Source: Sphingobacterium multivorum
GTDB taxonomy: Bacteria; Bacteroidota; Bacteroidia; Sphingobacteriales; Sphingobacteriaceae
Assembly (NCBI RefSeq): GCF_900457465.1
Contig: NZ_UAUU01000011.1
Location: 434,001-498,000, forward strand
Length of the DNA stretch: 64,000 bases
Reading direction: 5' to 3'
Shown in pieces: positions 35,640-45,181 of the stretch (position 1 is its first letter; each line of letters starts with the position of its first letter). The notes beneath the pieces are model-generated. The model searched no databases. It saw nothing but the letters and a program-made list of their open reading frames with translations, and was not told the origin of the DNA. Position numbers and translations under genes: made by a program.

Positions 35640-36294
35640 CATTACTATACCTACTTATATTATTAATATTCCCGAAAGAAAGGATAGGCTAAAGCATATT
35701 TTAGCCCAATTTGATGGTAGAAATGAATTTGATGTACAAGTAGTGGAGGCTTCCGTGCATACTAATGGCGCCATAGGTCTATGGATGAGTATCTGTAGGG
35801 TTATACAAATGGCGATTGAAAGTGATGAGGATGTCATTATTCTTTGTGAGGACGACCATCAGTTTACACCGTATTATGAAACTGAAAAATTTCTGTCCGC
35901 TATTTACGAAGCACATCGTTTAGGTGCTAATTTTTTGCTTGGTGGAATTATTGGAGGGTACAGTAATATGCTTCCTCTTCAGTCGGGAATAACATGGATT
36001 GACACTTTTTGGGGAACGCAGTTTGTCGTAGTTTTCAGGTCTTTTTTTGAAACTATTTTGGCCGAGCCTTTTTCGGAAGAGGATGTGGCGGACGGCAAGT
36101 TTTCAGAAATGACCAGCAATAAGTTTGTTATGTATCCAATGATTTCCATTCAAAAAGAATTCGGGTACTCGGACATCACGGCTTTATATAACGTAAATGG
36201 ACACCTACAGCATGTTATCCAATCTGCTATCATTAGAATGGATAAAATTCATGAGGTATATCATAGCCATCCGTTTGATAGTGTAAAACAGTAA
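35629..36294 (+). CDS. GT25-like putative glycosyltransferase B2
   Basis: Start chosen at the ATG at 35629 (MENNITIPTYIINIPERKDR), matching the A2 N-terminus; the longer upstream frame lies inside B1. The 221-residue protein has CEDDHQFT (about residue 80), LLGGIIGGYSN, and YPMISIQKEFGYSD. It is very similar to A2 along its length, more than to B1, so the A1/B1 and A2/B2 types diverged before the sets duplicated. The two types may form a heterodimer or act in sequence. Confidence 0.62.
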   Translation: MENNITIPTYIINIPERKDRLKHILAQFDGRNEFDVQVVEASVHTNGAIGLWMSICRVIQMAIESDEDVIILCEDDHQFTPYYETEKFLSAIYEAHRLGANFLLGGIIGGYSNMLPLQSGITWIDTFWGTQFVVVFRSFFETILAEPFSEEDVADGKFSEMTSNKFVMYPMISIQKEFGYSDITALYNVNGHLQHVIQSAIIRMDKIHEVYHSHPFDSVKQ

Positions 36295-36325
36295 ATTTAT
36301 TGTATAAACCATATAAAACTCCTAA

Positions 36326-38508
36326 GTGATAAAACGTTTTCCATATTATAAACAGATGGACATGATGGATTGTGGGGCTACCTGTCTGCGTATGATATTT
36401 AAATATTATGGTCAGTCTGTCTCCATACACAAAATACGAAAGCTCTGTCAAACCACCAATACGGGAGTCAATCTGCTGGGGATCAGTGAAGCGGCTGAAA
36501 AGCTTGGGTTCCGTACCTATGGTGTAAGGTTTAGCCTTGAACAGCTTAAAGAAGTGGAACTCCCCTGTATTCTACATTGGAATCAGAATCATTTTGTGAT
36601 TCTTCACAGGATCAGGAAGGAAGGTACTTTGTTGCTGATCCGGCAATTGGGCTCGTTGCCTACGGGGAAAGCGAATTTGCCAAAAGCTGGTATTCCACCA
36701 AGGAGCTACATTCCGGATTATCACTTCTGTTAAGTCCGGGGCCTAATTTTTATCAGCTAGATGATGAGACTGAACTGACGTTGGGGTGGGGGAAGATGTT
36801 TACCTATTTCTATAGGTATAAAAAGCTTTTCCTACAACTGTTTCTTGGGATGATTTTGGGCACAATTCTACAGTTGGTCACACCCTTCCTGACCCAATCG
36901 GTCGTTGACATTGGAATCAATAGTAAGAATATCAGTTTTATCAACTTGATCCTGACTGCTCAGCTCATGCTCTTTGTTGGGAGCACCTCGGTTTCTTTTA
37001 TGCGTTCATGGATCATGCTGCATATCAGTACACGGGTAAATATTTCCATTTTGACGGACCTGCTTATCAAGATCATGAAACTTCCCATGTCTTTTTTTGA
37101 TTTGAAAACTCATGGTGATCTGATGCAGCGGATGTCTGATCAACAGCGTATTGAGTCTTTTCTTACAGGAAATACATTAAATACCCTATTTTCCTTAGTC
37201 AATATGCTGATCTTTGGGGGCTTGCTGGCTATCTACAATACAACAATTTTTATTATATTTTTTGCTGCCACTGTATTATATACGCTATGGATTCTGTTTT
37301 TTATGAATTACAGACGCGAACTGGATCAAAAAAGATTCAAAATTTCATCGGAGAACCAAACCTATATGGTTGAAATGATCCAAAGTATCAAAGATATTAA
37401 ATTAAATAATGCTCAGAAACAAAAACGCTGGGGCTGGGAGGCACTACAGGCCAAGCTATTCCAGTTCAGAGTAAAAAGTCTGGCACTGTCGCAATATCAA
37501 TCACTCGGGTCAATGGCAATCAACCAGACGAAGGGAATCCTGATCACGTATATCAGTGCCAAAGCAGTCATTGATGGTAATATAACGTTAGGGGGAATGA
37601 TGGCAATACAATATATTGTCGGTATGGTTAACAGTCCTGTCGAGTCCTTATTGAGTTTCATGCAATCCTATCAGGATGCCAAAATTAGTATGGAACGTCT
37701 GAATGAGATATACGAGACTGATGAAGAAGAAAATCTTCATAAAGATTATCTTTCAAAATTACCGGTGCGGAAAGATATTGAGATCCGTAACCTGACCTTC
37801 CGTTACTATGGAGCGGGTAATGAACCTATATTTCATAAACTCAACCTGTCCTTTCCTGCGGGTAAAACAACGGCAATAGTAGGAGCGAGCGGTAGTGGTA
37901 AAACAACCATATTAAAGCTGTTATTGAGATTTTATGATTATGAAAAAGGCGAGATTCTTGTAGGAGGTAGACGCCTCGAGCAGTTGGATTTTTCTTTATG
38001 GCGTGAGAGTTGTGGCGCCGTGTTACAGGACAACTATATTTATGCTGATACTATCGAGCGCAATATTGCAATCAATGACGAGTTTCCAAATGAACAACGT
38101 TTACAGCATGCGATCGAAACTGCCAATCTGAATGATTTTATAGCAGAGCAGCCTTTTGGGATATCAACTAGGATAGGTATCGGCGGTAAGGGTATAAGTC
38201 AGGGGCAAAGACAACGGCTCATGATAGCTCGCGCCGTATATAAGGAGCCGGAATTTATTTTCTTGGACGAGGCTACGAATTCACTTGATGCCAATAATGA
38301 GAAGCTCATCATTGAGAATCTGGATCGTTTTTTCCAGAGACGAACAGTAGTTGTTGTTGCTCACCGTCTAAGTACAGTAAAAAACGCAGACAATATTGTT
38401 GTGATCGAAAAGGGAACAATTGTCGAGCAGGGGACGCACATAGAGCTAACCCGATTAAAAGGACGATATTTTGAATTGGTAAAAAATCAGTTGGAACTAG
38501 GGAATTAA
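36326..38508 (+). pseudogene. C39 peptidase-domain ABC exporter, set B (single frameshift)
   Basis: The GTG start at 36326 gives RFPYYKQMDMMDCGATC, with the catalytic Cys at residue 16, the oxyanion Gln six residues earlier and the His in NQNHFV. One base is missing at about 36620-36627, between the His and the Asp of VADP; restoring it gives …RKEGYFVADP… and a continuous protein of about 725 residues. The rest is intact: six helices, GASGSGKTT, ISQGQRQRL, FLDEATNSLD. These exporters cut GG leaders and export the core. The frameshift may be a real lesion or a sequencing error. HlyD follows by 3 nt. Confidence 0.85.
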
Positions 38509-38511
38509 GGT

Positions 38512-39789
38512 ATGAAAAAATCGATTATGATTAATGAGAATCTTCATTCGGAAGATTTACAGGAAATTATCGCCAAACCACCTTCCTGGCTGTTGAAACG
38601 GGGTATCTCTTTGATACTAGGGATAGTACTGTTGATGTTGGGATTATCCATATTTATACGTTTTCCAGAAATTGTTGCAAGTGCTGTGAAATTCAATAGT
38701 ATCAATGCGCCGAAGGCTATCATGAGTCGAAATAATGGTACTCTTGTTAAAATATTGGTCGGGGACGGAGAATGGGTAAAGCCAGGTACTGAACTCGCTT
38801 ATCTGGAAAGTACCGCAGATCACGGCCAGGTGACAACTCTGCTGGAACGCTTACAAAATCTGAAAAAAGTAAAAAACGAGAGTTATAATCTAGAAAGTCT
38901 AATTGACCCGGCTAAACTTAACTTAGGAGAATTGCAGGCAGGATATCAGAATTTTTATTTAGCTTATCTGAATTATAGAGCAGCAAGCGAGGATGGGATT
39001 TACCAAAAGAGAAAAGGAGCTTTAGTAAAGGAATTGACTAATCTGGCGAGACAGTATGAAAAAGGAACGCAATCATTTAAGCTACAGCAGCAGCAGCTGA
39101 AACTTGCAGAAGAAGAGTTCGAAAAGTACGAATTGCTCGCTCAAAAGAAAATTATTAGTCCTTCTGAACTACGTGAGAAGGAAGCATTGCTACTGGCAAA
39201 GAGGCAAACTATTCCTCAGATAGAAAATAATTTAATTGGTTATGAAGGAAATATGCTCGCTAAAAATAGAGAATTAACAGACCTTAGCAACCAGATCGAT
39301 GAAGAGCGTAAAAAATTTGTACAGGCACTGAATAGCTTTATAAGTGAGGCCGAAACCTGGAAACGGCAGTTTATATTAACGAGCCCAGTAAACGGTAAAC
39401 TTATCTATGGCTCCTTTTTGCAAGAAAACCAACAGGTTAAGATGGATCAGCCCCTTTTTTACGTCAATCCAAATAATGAACAGTATTACGGGGAACTCCT
39501 TCTACCACAAGTGGTATCTGCAAAAGTTAAAAAAGAACAAAAAGTATTGATAAAAGTTCGAAGTTATCCATATCAGGATTATGGCTACTTGAATGGAAAA
39601 ATAGATTATATATCAGATATTCCAATGCAGGACAGTGTCTTTTTCGCCAAAGTTTCGCTTATTCGTTCTGTTACTGATTCATTGATTATTTTGAAGCCCG
39701 GAATATTTGGTGATGCAGAGATCATTACGGAAGATAAATCAATTTTTAATAGAATATGGGATAATCTAACAAAGAATCTGAAGTTTTAG
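38512..39789 (+). CDS. HlyD-family secretion adaptor (set B, intact)
   Basis: The 425-residue protein has a cytoplasmic N-terminus, one membrane helix (about residues 33-54), a split lipoyl domain around two long coiled-coil segments (about 170-290), and a C-terminal beta-barrel (ALIKVRSYPY-like VLIKVRSYPY). It begins 3 nt after the exporter stop. It would connect the ABC exporter to a TolC-like outer-membrane channel, none of which is encoded here. It serves as the reference that reveals the frameshift in the set-A adaptor. Confidence 0.88.
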   Translation: MKKSIMINENLHSEDLQEIIAKPPSWLLKRGISLILGIVLLMLGLSIFIRFPEIVASAVKFNSINAPKAIMSRNNGTLVKILVGDGEWVKPGTELAYLESTADHGQVTTLLERLQNLKKVKNESYNLESLIDPAKLNLGELQAGYQNFYLAYLNYRAASEDGIYQKRKGALVKELTNLARQYEKGTQSFKLQQQQLKLAEEEFEKYELLAQKKIISPSELREKEALLLAKRQTIPQIENNLIGYEGNMLAKNRELTDLSNQIDEERKKFVQALNSFISEAETWKRQFILTSPVNGKLIYGSFLQENQQVKMDQPLFYVNPNNEQYYGELLLPQVVSAKVKKEQKVLIKVRSYPYQDYGYLNGKIDYISDIPMQDSVFFAKVSLIRSVTDSLIILKPGIFGDAEIITEDKSIFNRIWDNLTKNLKF

Positions 39790-39794
39790 CTTAG

Positions 39795-40025
39795 ACATTA
39801 CAAATATCAAAGAAATATGAATGGATTGAAAACCCGACTTCTTTTTATACGCATAGCCGTGTTCTACGTAAGCTATTTCAGGTGTCGAAATATTGGAGTC
39901 CTTATTCGTGTTCCTGGAATGGTTTTGTTAATTATATTATTACATATCGAGATCCAGGTTCAGCTACAGGAGGGGGTGTATTTACTGTACAAAGTGACCT
40001 CTCCCCAAATTTAGGAGTGTTCTAA
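39795..40025 (+). pseudogene. Start-less open frame after HlyD (gene remnant)
   Basis: Right after the HlyD stop, a 76-codon open frame without any ATG or GTG near its beginning reads like a protein end: WIENPTSFYTHSRVLRKLF, then YWSPYSCSWNGF and a terminal Gly/Thr-rich GGGVFTVQSDLSPNLGVF. I do not recognise the family. An overlapping ATG-initiated frame (39817-40014) gives an unlikely hydrophobic product. Probably the 3' tail of a truncated gene. Confidence 0.3.
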
Positions 40026-40199
40026 AGTAGAAAATTCTGCTGTTTTGACCTGTGTTTCGATAAACATTTCAGGAGCCATATACCCTAAACAGCTGTGGAG
40101 TCTGAAGGTGAGTACTCTTCCACCTATCGACATCTTTGGAAATAAACTCGATCCGTTATCCTGATGGATTTTCCTGAGTATTGGCTGCCGGCATAACAT
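40011..40199 (-). pseudogene. IS3-family transposase OrfB remnant
   Basis: The 62-residue minus-strand frame holds a DNG motif (KIHQDNGSS) close to an RLHSCLGYMAPEMF motif. These are respectively the second catalytic Asp region and the C-terminal HSxLGY-x-[TA]P motif of IS3/IS150-type transposases. The stretch between them, including the catalytic Glu, is deleted. It differs from the intact IS3 at 20731-21946. Confidence 0.6.
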
Positions 40200-40206
40200 G
40201 AGTTCT

Positions 40207-40440
40207 TCTGAACCAAACTTTCCATAAGTGTTGACGATAATGTGGAGAGGCTGGTTTTTGTTAGCAAAAATTTTTTACTTAAATCTTCACTGCTTTTATT
40301 TTGATATTAATAAATCGTTGAATTCATTAATCCAGCTTTGGTCGATAGCCGACTTGAGATACCCACTAATCCAGACGTTATATTCTGGAAGGCGCTCTAA
40401 ATACTATATTGCAAATTTTAGAGTTTTTTCGAAGTATTGA
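40207..40440 (-). pseudogene. Decayed partial copy of the GT-B-like transferase gene
   Basis: By eye this aligns along its length with 29214-29447, an internal part of the GT-B-like gene, in the same orientation. Shared runs include AACCAAAC-TTCCATAAGTG, AATGTGGAGA and TTTTCGAAGTATTG, with scattered substitutions and small indels that destroy the frame. It shows that a second copy of this transferase once sat on the other side of set B. Confidence 0.75.
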
Positions 40441-40495
40441 AATTTAGAAAGAAGGAAGAGGAGAAAACTTCCTTCTTTTCTAAATTTCAATACTT
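40432..40495. terminator. Long palindrome, probable bidirectional terminator
   Basis: AAGTATTGAAATTTAGAAAG continued by AAGGAAG is repeated in reverse complement at 40468-40495 with one extra T, giving a stem of about 27 bp with a bulge around a 9-nt loop. It lies 30 nt past the sulfatase stop. It is longer than usual terminators and its left arm merges with the transferase remnant. Confidence 0.6.
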
Positions 40496-40524
40496 TTAAA
40501 ATAAGATTTTTACATCTAGGTTTC

Positions 40525-42103
40525 TTAATCTATTTGATCTGGAAAGGGAATTTGCTGTCCTGTAGCCTTATAAGTAGGCAACTGTGCTTTCCAGGTCCGG
40601 AGCTGATCTGAAAGCAATTTGCTGAGTTCCTTGGTTTTTCCTTTCATTTTTGGGGCTAGGTTATTCAGCTCTCCAATATCGTTCCGGAGATTGTAGAGTT
40701 CCAATTTCCCATTTTTCATATCGTAAAGCAGCTTATAGTCTCCCTGTCGTACAGCGGAAAAGAAATTGATCCCCGGGCCATCAGGTACAGTCCATTTATT
40801 GGGAATATTCCATACCAAAGGGCGGCTATTCCAATTGTCGGATTTATTTCCTTCTAGAAGCGGCAATAGGTTTTTTCCGTCGGATTTATCTTGGACCAGC
40901 TGATAGTTGTCTATTTTGGCCAAGCTGAGTATTGTCGGAAAGAGATCTTCGACCATCACAGGGGTAGCATCCGTATTGGCAGGATGCTGTTTGGCCTGTT
41001 TGATTAATAAGGGGATTCGGATACCGCCTTCGTAAACGGAGCCTTTGCCAGCTTTTAAGGGTAGATTTTGGGTATGGCTCGGTCCAGACCGCATCGGGCT
41101 GAGGCTAAGTCCGCCATTGTCGCTCAGGAAAATAATAACAGTATTATCGTACAGGTTCTTGTCTTTGAGAAATTGTACGATATCGCCCATGCTCTTGTCA
41201 TAGCCTTCGACTAAGGAAGCATAAGCCGCTTCAGTGGAATCTAAGCCACGGTCGAGGTATTTTTGTACAAAGCGTGGATCGGGTTGGATCGGGACATGCA
41301 CCGCATAGTTGGAAAAATTAAGGAAAAAAGGTTCCTTACGGCGTATAGGTTCCTCCAGTGCCTTTTAGGGCCTCCCGGGTTAACGCTTCCGTTAGAAATG
41401 TGGGTGTACTGTGATATTCCATGAGATCGGGAACTGCCTGGTAACCTGCTTTTCCAGGAAGGTTACCATAATTTTGCTCGCCATAATAGTTTTGTGGATG
41501 TCCGGCGGAGTGCCCTGCAATATTGACCATAAAGCCCAAATTCAAAGGACTTGCACCTGGTGTTCCGGCAGACCCCCAGTGTGCTTTGCCCACATGAATG
41601 GTATAGTAACCATTGGCCTTGAGGATGCTTGGAAATGGAGTGGCATATATCGTATGTGGAACATTGGGCACAGGACTCAATCCGTTGATATTCCAATCCG
41701 GTGGATTCAACAATTCATCTTTGCTATCTGTCGGCGTGTCAGCCTTGGGATGGGTCCAATTGGTGACACGATGATGAGCAGCATTTAAACCGGTCAGAAA
41801 GCTCACCCGGGAAGGTGTGCACACCGGTGTTGCATACGCATTGGTAAATTTAATGGATTCTTTGGCCAATGTTTCGAGATAGGGGGTATGAAACTTTTCG
41901 TTGATTGGCGTTTTGACCTTGTAAAATGGTTCGGACATGTCCTGCCAACCTAGGTCGTCCACAAAAAACACGACAATATTGGGGCGTTCTGTTGTGGGAC
42001 CAAGTTGTGCCTTGCGTTGGCTCTGCGCCTGCAGCAATAACCCCATATTTGTAAATAGGGTCACTAATAGGATAAATTTGCTATTTTTCTTAAAAAGTAT
42101 CAT
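40525..42103 (-). pseudogene. Sulfatase (formylglycine-dependent), frameshifted
   Basis: The start at 42103 gives an N-terminal hydrophobic signal sequence (MILFKKNSKFILLVTLF). The sulfatase signature CTPSRVSFLTG with the formylglycine Cys is at about residue 95, after NIVVFFVDDLGWQDM carrying metal-binding Asps. The frame breaks near 41334-41341 (TYTP|RKEPFFLNFSNYAVHVP) and the rest, including FLSDNGG, continues to 40525. Type I sulfatases remove sulfate from glycans in the envelope. The 5' end overlaps the fucosidase stop, indicating a glycan-degradation operon. Restoring the frame gives about 525 residues. Confidence 0.85.
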
Positions 42104-42875
42104 AAGCATTAAAAGTATGAATAATAGGTTGGCCAATGGCCTTATCTATTGTTAGTTTAATTTGTGTACAGCGAATGGGGCCTTTCAATTGAATGATACA
42201 TTTATTACCAATGGACGAACCCGTAAATAGTGTTTGCCATCCCCGCTTCGTTTTCGCAGTAATGTGGAAAGCACGTACGCGTTGTCCTTGATCAATGCTT
42301 TCTTCAATCATTAACTGGGTAACAGCTTCCGCTTTTTTAAAACGAATAAGCTCTTCTTTTGCATCTAGATCCTTTATTGGGGTACTATATTGGCGTTTGA
42401 TCTCATTTCCAAGTTCTTCTAATCTTCGTTGATCTATTTGCGGTACAAGCCCTAGTGTATCGGGTGTAACTCCCAAGATCAAAGTCGCATTTCTGCCAAC
42501 AGATTTTTGATACATATCCATCAGGTGGTTAAGAGAAAATACTGAATTTTCATCATTCGGTTCCCAAAACCATTCGTGGCGACCGTTTGCTCCGCGGAGC
42601 GGGGCATCAGCCATTGCAGGCATAAAATAGTTCCCATCGGGATCACCGGTTTTTAATAATAAGAAGTCGTTTGTGGAAATTGCCTTTGGACAACTCTCTC
42701 CTGCGCCGGTATAAGGAAAAGGAAACATAGACCAGCACGGATAATGTACTGTTCCAGACTCGGAACCACCCCATCTTGCCTCTGCCAGTTCGTCGTTATG
42801 ATAGAAAAGGCAATTGGGCTGATATTTTTTTACAATTGGGAGCACATTTGGTGCACCTTTTTCGGGGCTACTGGC
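42090..42875 (-). pseudogene. Alpha-L-fucosidase (GH29), N-terminally truncated
   Basis: The frame opens after a stop at 42876-42878 without a natural start and encodes about 260 residues. The region QPNCLFYHNDELAEARWGGSESG and the downstream WFWEPNDENSVFSLNHLMDMYQKSVGRNATLILGVTPD are typical of the second half of GH29 fucosidases. A C-terminal beta-sandwich (F5/8-like) follows. The N-terminal catalytic half, with the nucleophile Asp, is missing. The break lies at the edge of a gene-free stretch, suggesting deletion by a mobile element. Confidence 0.8.
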
Positions 42876-43430
42876 TTATAATCATAAATATCAAATTGTT
42901 TCCCCATCCAATGCGGAAACAAAACTATTAGCAATATGTGATCATTCGTAGTTGCCAAATAACTTGACTTTGTTTTCCGTAAGTGAAGATAGAGTTTCTT
43001 ACCCTTTTAGGGCAGATCTTAGTTACTTAAATACATTTTAAAACACCTCCGATTGAATCGATTTTCTCAATTCTCAAGAGTCCCACTTCTTACATAAACT
43101 AAATAACTTTAAAGGGCATATCGCCCAGATCCTAATCACTTCAAATTGGGATAATAAGTATTAGTCTTTTTTTATTTCTGTTCCAACGCAATTCCCATTT
43201 ACTTCCACTAACACCATCGAGGTCCGGTATGCTTTCTTTGATTCGTTTCAAGAACGAAGGTAAGACGTGTTACGGATCCTAAAGGTCAAAGCGAGTTTTG
43301 AAAAAATAATCTCCAGCCCTTTGGGTAGTATTTTTTTTTCAAAAACCTTTTATCCTCCTAGCCACTAACCTTCTTCTCTTCATGAAAACGAAGCAAAAGC
43401 ATACTCCGGCTCTTTAGACGAATAAAAAAA
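42876..43430. other. Gene-free stretch between fucosidase remnant and ardA region
   Basis: No convincing coding sequence, RNA gene or clear repeat seen over about 555 bp. It probably contains the left junction of the mobile element that carries ardA. Confidence 0.4.
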
Positions 43431-43550
43431 ATGTCAGCTATGGGAATTAAAAAGCATTGGAAACAGAATAAAAAGGAAAACGAAAACAAGCACCTCCTCT
43501 CATCGCCGAATAAATCAAAAAAATCTATTCATCAACCATTAAAGCATTAA
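43431..43550 (+). CDS. Possible small basic peptide upstream of ardA
   Basis: An ATG-initiated 39-codon frame ends 4 nt before the ardA start. The product is Lys/Asn/His-rich (MGIKKHWKQNKKEN…) with no recognised motif. Tight spacing could mean a leader peptide coupled to ardA, but the composition also fits chance in A-rich DNA. Confidence 0.3.
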   Translation: MSAMGIKKHWKQNKKENENKHLLSSPNKSKKSIHQPLKH

Positions 43551-43554
43551 AGAC

Positions 43555-44091
43555 ATGCTACATCAATTAGATATCACAGAAGCTCGGGTTTATGTTGGAA
43601 CTTTTCATAAGTATAGTACAGGATCACTGTATGGCAAATGGCTTGAATTGTCAGATTATTATGATATAGAGGAGTTTTACGAGGCATGTAAGGAACTTCA
43701 CGCAGATGAAGAATATCCAGAATTCATGTATCAGGATTATGAGAACATTCCCGAAGACCTTATTAATGAATACTGTATCAGTGCAAATATTTTTGAAGTT
43801 CTTGACGCAGTAGACCGAATGGATCAAGATCATAAAGAGCCGTTCTTGATTTGGTGCGATAACCTTAATAGGAACTTAGCCAAAGAAGAAATTTATGACC
43901 TAATATCTCGCTTTGAAGAAGACTATCAAGGTGAATATGATGATGAGGAGGATTTTGCAAGGGAGATAGTGGGAGAGCTGTATGACCTCCCCTCAATTGC
44001 CAAACAATATTTTGACTACGAGGCATTTGCAAGGGATCTTTTCATGACTGACTACTGGTTCGACGATGGCTTTGTCTTCCGTAAATCATAA
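43555..44091 (+). CDS. ardA: Antirestriction protein ArdA
   Basis: The 178-residue, strongly acidic protein begins ARVYVGTFHKYSTGSLYGKWLELSDY, the conserved ArdA N-terminus, and continues with EEYPEFMYQDYENIP. ArdA dimers mimic bent B-form DNA and inhibit type I restriction enzymes, protecting incoming conjugative DNA. Its presence marks the start of an integrative or mobilizable element. Followed by a terminator hairpin. Confidence 0.92.
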   Translation: MLHQLDITEARVYVGTFHKYSTGSLYGKWLELSDYYDIEEFYEACKELHADEEYPEFMYQDYENIPEDLINEYCISANIFEVLDAVDRMDQDHKEPFLIWCDNLNRNLAKEEIYDLISRFEEDYQGEYDDEEDFAREIVGELYDLPSIAKQYFDYEAFARDLFMTDYWFDDGFVFRKS

Positions 44092-44106
44092 CTAAATTTT
44101 TCAACC

Positions 44107-44130
44107 AGGCGATCCGATCTTGGGTCGCCT
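44107..44130 (+). terminator. Terminator hairpin after ardA
   Basis: AGGCGATCC / GGGTCGCCT pair over 9 bp (one G·U) around a 6-nt loop, 15 nt after the ardA stop; downstream is A-rich rather than a U-tract. Confidence 0.55.
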
Positions 44131-44145
44131 AAATAATTCAAAAAG

Positions 44146-44559
44146 ATGAAAACAACGAATAAAAATAATATAGGCGTACTAACATATAAAAAATTCGATG
44201 AGAATGTTCTGTCGAATTCCAGTTTCGATATTAAACAGCTATTCAAAATAATCCTTCATGATAAAGACTTTATTCGGTTCGAGATTTTCGACAAAAACAA
44301 AAACTTACTACTTACAACAAATCCATGTGATGACGCATCGAATGTAGTGATTATTCACTCAGCGAAGGTATACCGTGATGAAGAGATTAAGTGGACAAAT
44401 TTCAATGCATATCGTACGCCCATGTATATCTATGGTAAAAAGATAAAATGGAAAGTGAACCATAGGGTATTTAAAACGAAGAAATCAGCCGTAGATTTTG
44501 CTGGATTTACGAATAGAAATATTGCGGCGATCATAGAAAAATTCATTGATCGAGACTAA
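44146..44559 (+). CDS. Hypothetical mobile-element protein
   Basis: I do not recognise this 137-residue protein. It has no signal peptide, mixed alpha/beta character and a basic C-terminal half (KKIKWKVNHRVFKTKKSAVDF). It lies 54 nt after ardA in the same direction, and the small cargo genes here often act in anti-defence or transfer, which is only contextual. Confidence 0.6.
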   Translation: MKTTNKNNIGVLTYKKFDENVLSNSSFDIKQLFKIILHDKDFIRFEIFDKNKNLLLTTNPCDDASNVVIIHSAKVYRDEEIKWTNFNAYRTPMYIYGKKIKWKVNHRVFKTKKSAVDFAGFTNRNIAAIIEKFIDRD

Positions 44560-44600
44560 CTGCAAAAGATCCTAAAAACAAATTTATAAATAAGAAAATC

Positions 44601-45038
44601 ATGAGTAGTCAAAATTTTTCAATAGAAAGTGTTCTATTTGGGATTGAAAATATCAAAGGCCCAATAGAGTTGGTTCAATTTTCAAATCGCTTAGCATCAC
44701 ATGAAGGTATTATGTCTTTTAACAGAATGGCTATAGTAAAATTCTCAAACCCCCAAATAAATAAAGCCCTTCCAAATGGCGTACCTACAGATGAGACTTT
44801 GTTAATAGCGAATGAAATAGGCCCGTATTTGGATATTTATCTGTGTATTAGAAGTGGGAAAAGTTGCTGCAGGATAGCAACAGCACATTTCCCTGGTGGT
44901 GAATTGTATATACATGACGAGTATCGACATACTATACTTCTAAATAAACTTAGCGATAAGCAAATCAAAGATCTATTCAACGTCGTTCGTGAAGATCTTT
45001 CCATTATTCAGCCAAAGGCAATTTTTACAGAATTCTAG
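44601..45038 (+). CDS. Hypothetical mobile-element protein
   Basis: An unrecognised 145-residue soluble protein starting MSSQNFSIESVLFGIENIKG, with a central hydrophobic YLDIYLCIRSGKSCCRIATAHF stretch in two halves. It is 41 nt downstream of the previous gene and is followed by a terminator, so the three genes from ardA on probably form one early-expressed unit. Confidence 0.6.
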   Translation: MSSQNFSIESVLFGIENIKGPIELVQFSNRLASHEGIMSFNRMAIVKFSNPQINKALPNGVPTDETLLIANEIGPYLDIYLCIRSGKSCCRIATAHFPGGELYIHDEYRHTILLNKLSDKQIKDLFNVVREDLSIIQPKAIFTEF

Positions 45039-45052
45039 GCATTTAAAAAAGT

Positions 45053-45078
45053 GAGAATTATAGTATTTTATAATTCTC
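45053..45078 (+). terminator. Terminator after the ardA-group genes
   Basis: GAGAATTATA-GTATTT-TATAATTCTC is a perfect 10-bp stem followed by CCCTTTTC, 14 nt after the stop of the preceding gene. Confidence 0.75.
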
Positions 45079-45181
45079 CCTTTTCAATCAAAGAAAAGGC
45101 CCCTGCACTTTCGTACAGAGACCAGGTTCTCAAGTTTTTATTTATTTTTTTGATAAAAATCCTATATAAATCTGTAAAAAT

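Noticed and set aside
39817..40014. ATG-initiated hydrophobic 65-residue ORF after HlyD
   Set aside because: Its composition looks like an out-of-frame reading; the overlapping start-less frame 39795-40025 is more protein-like.
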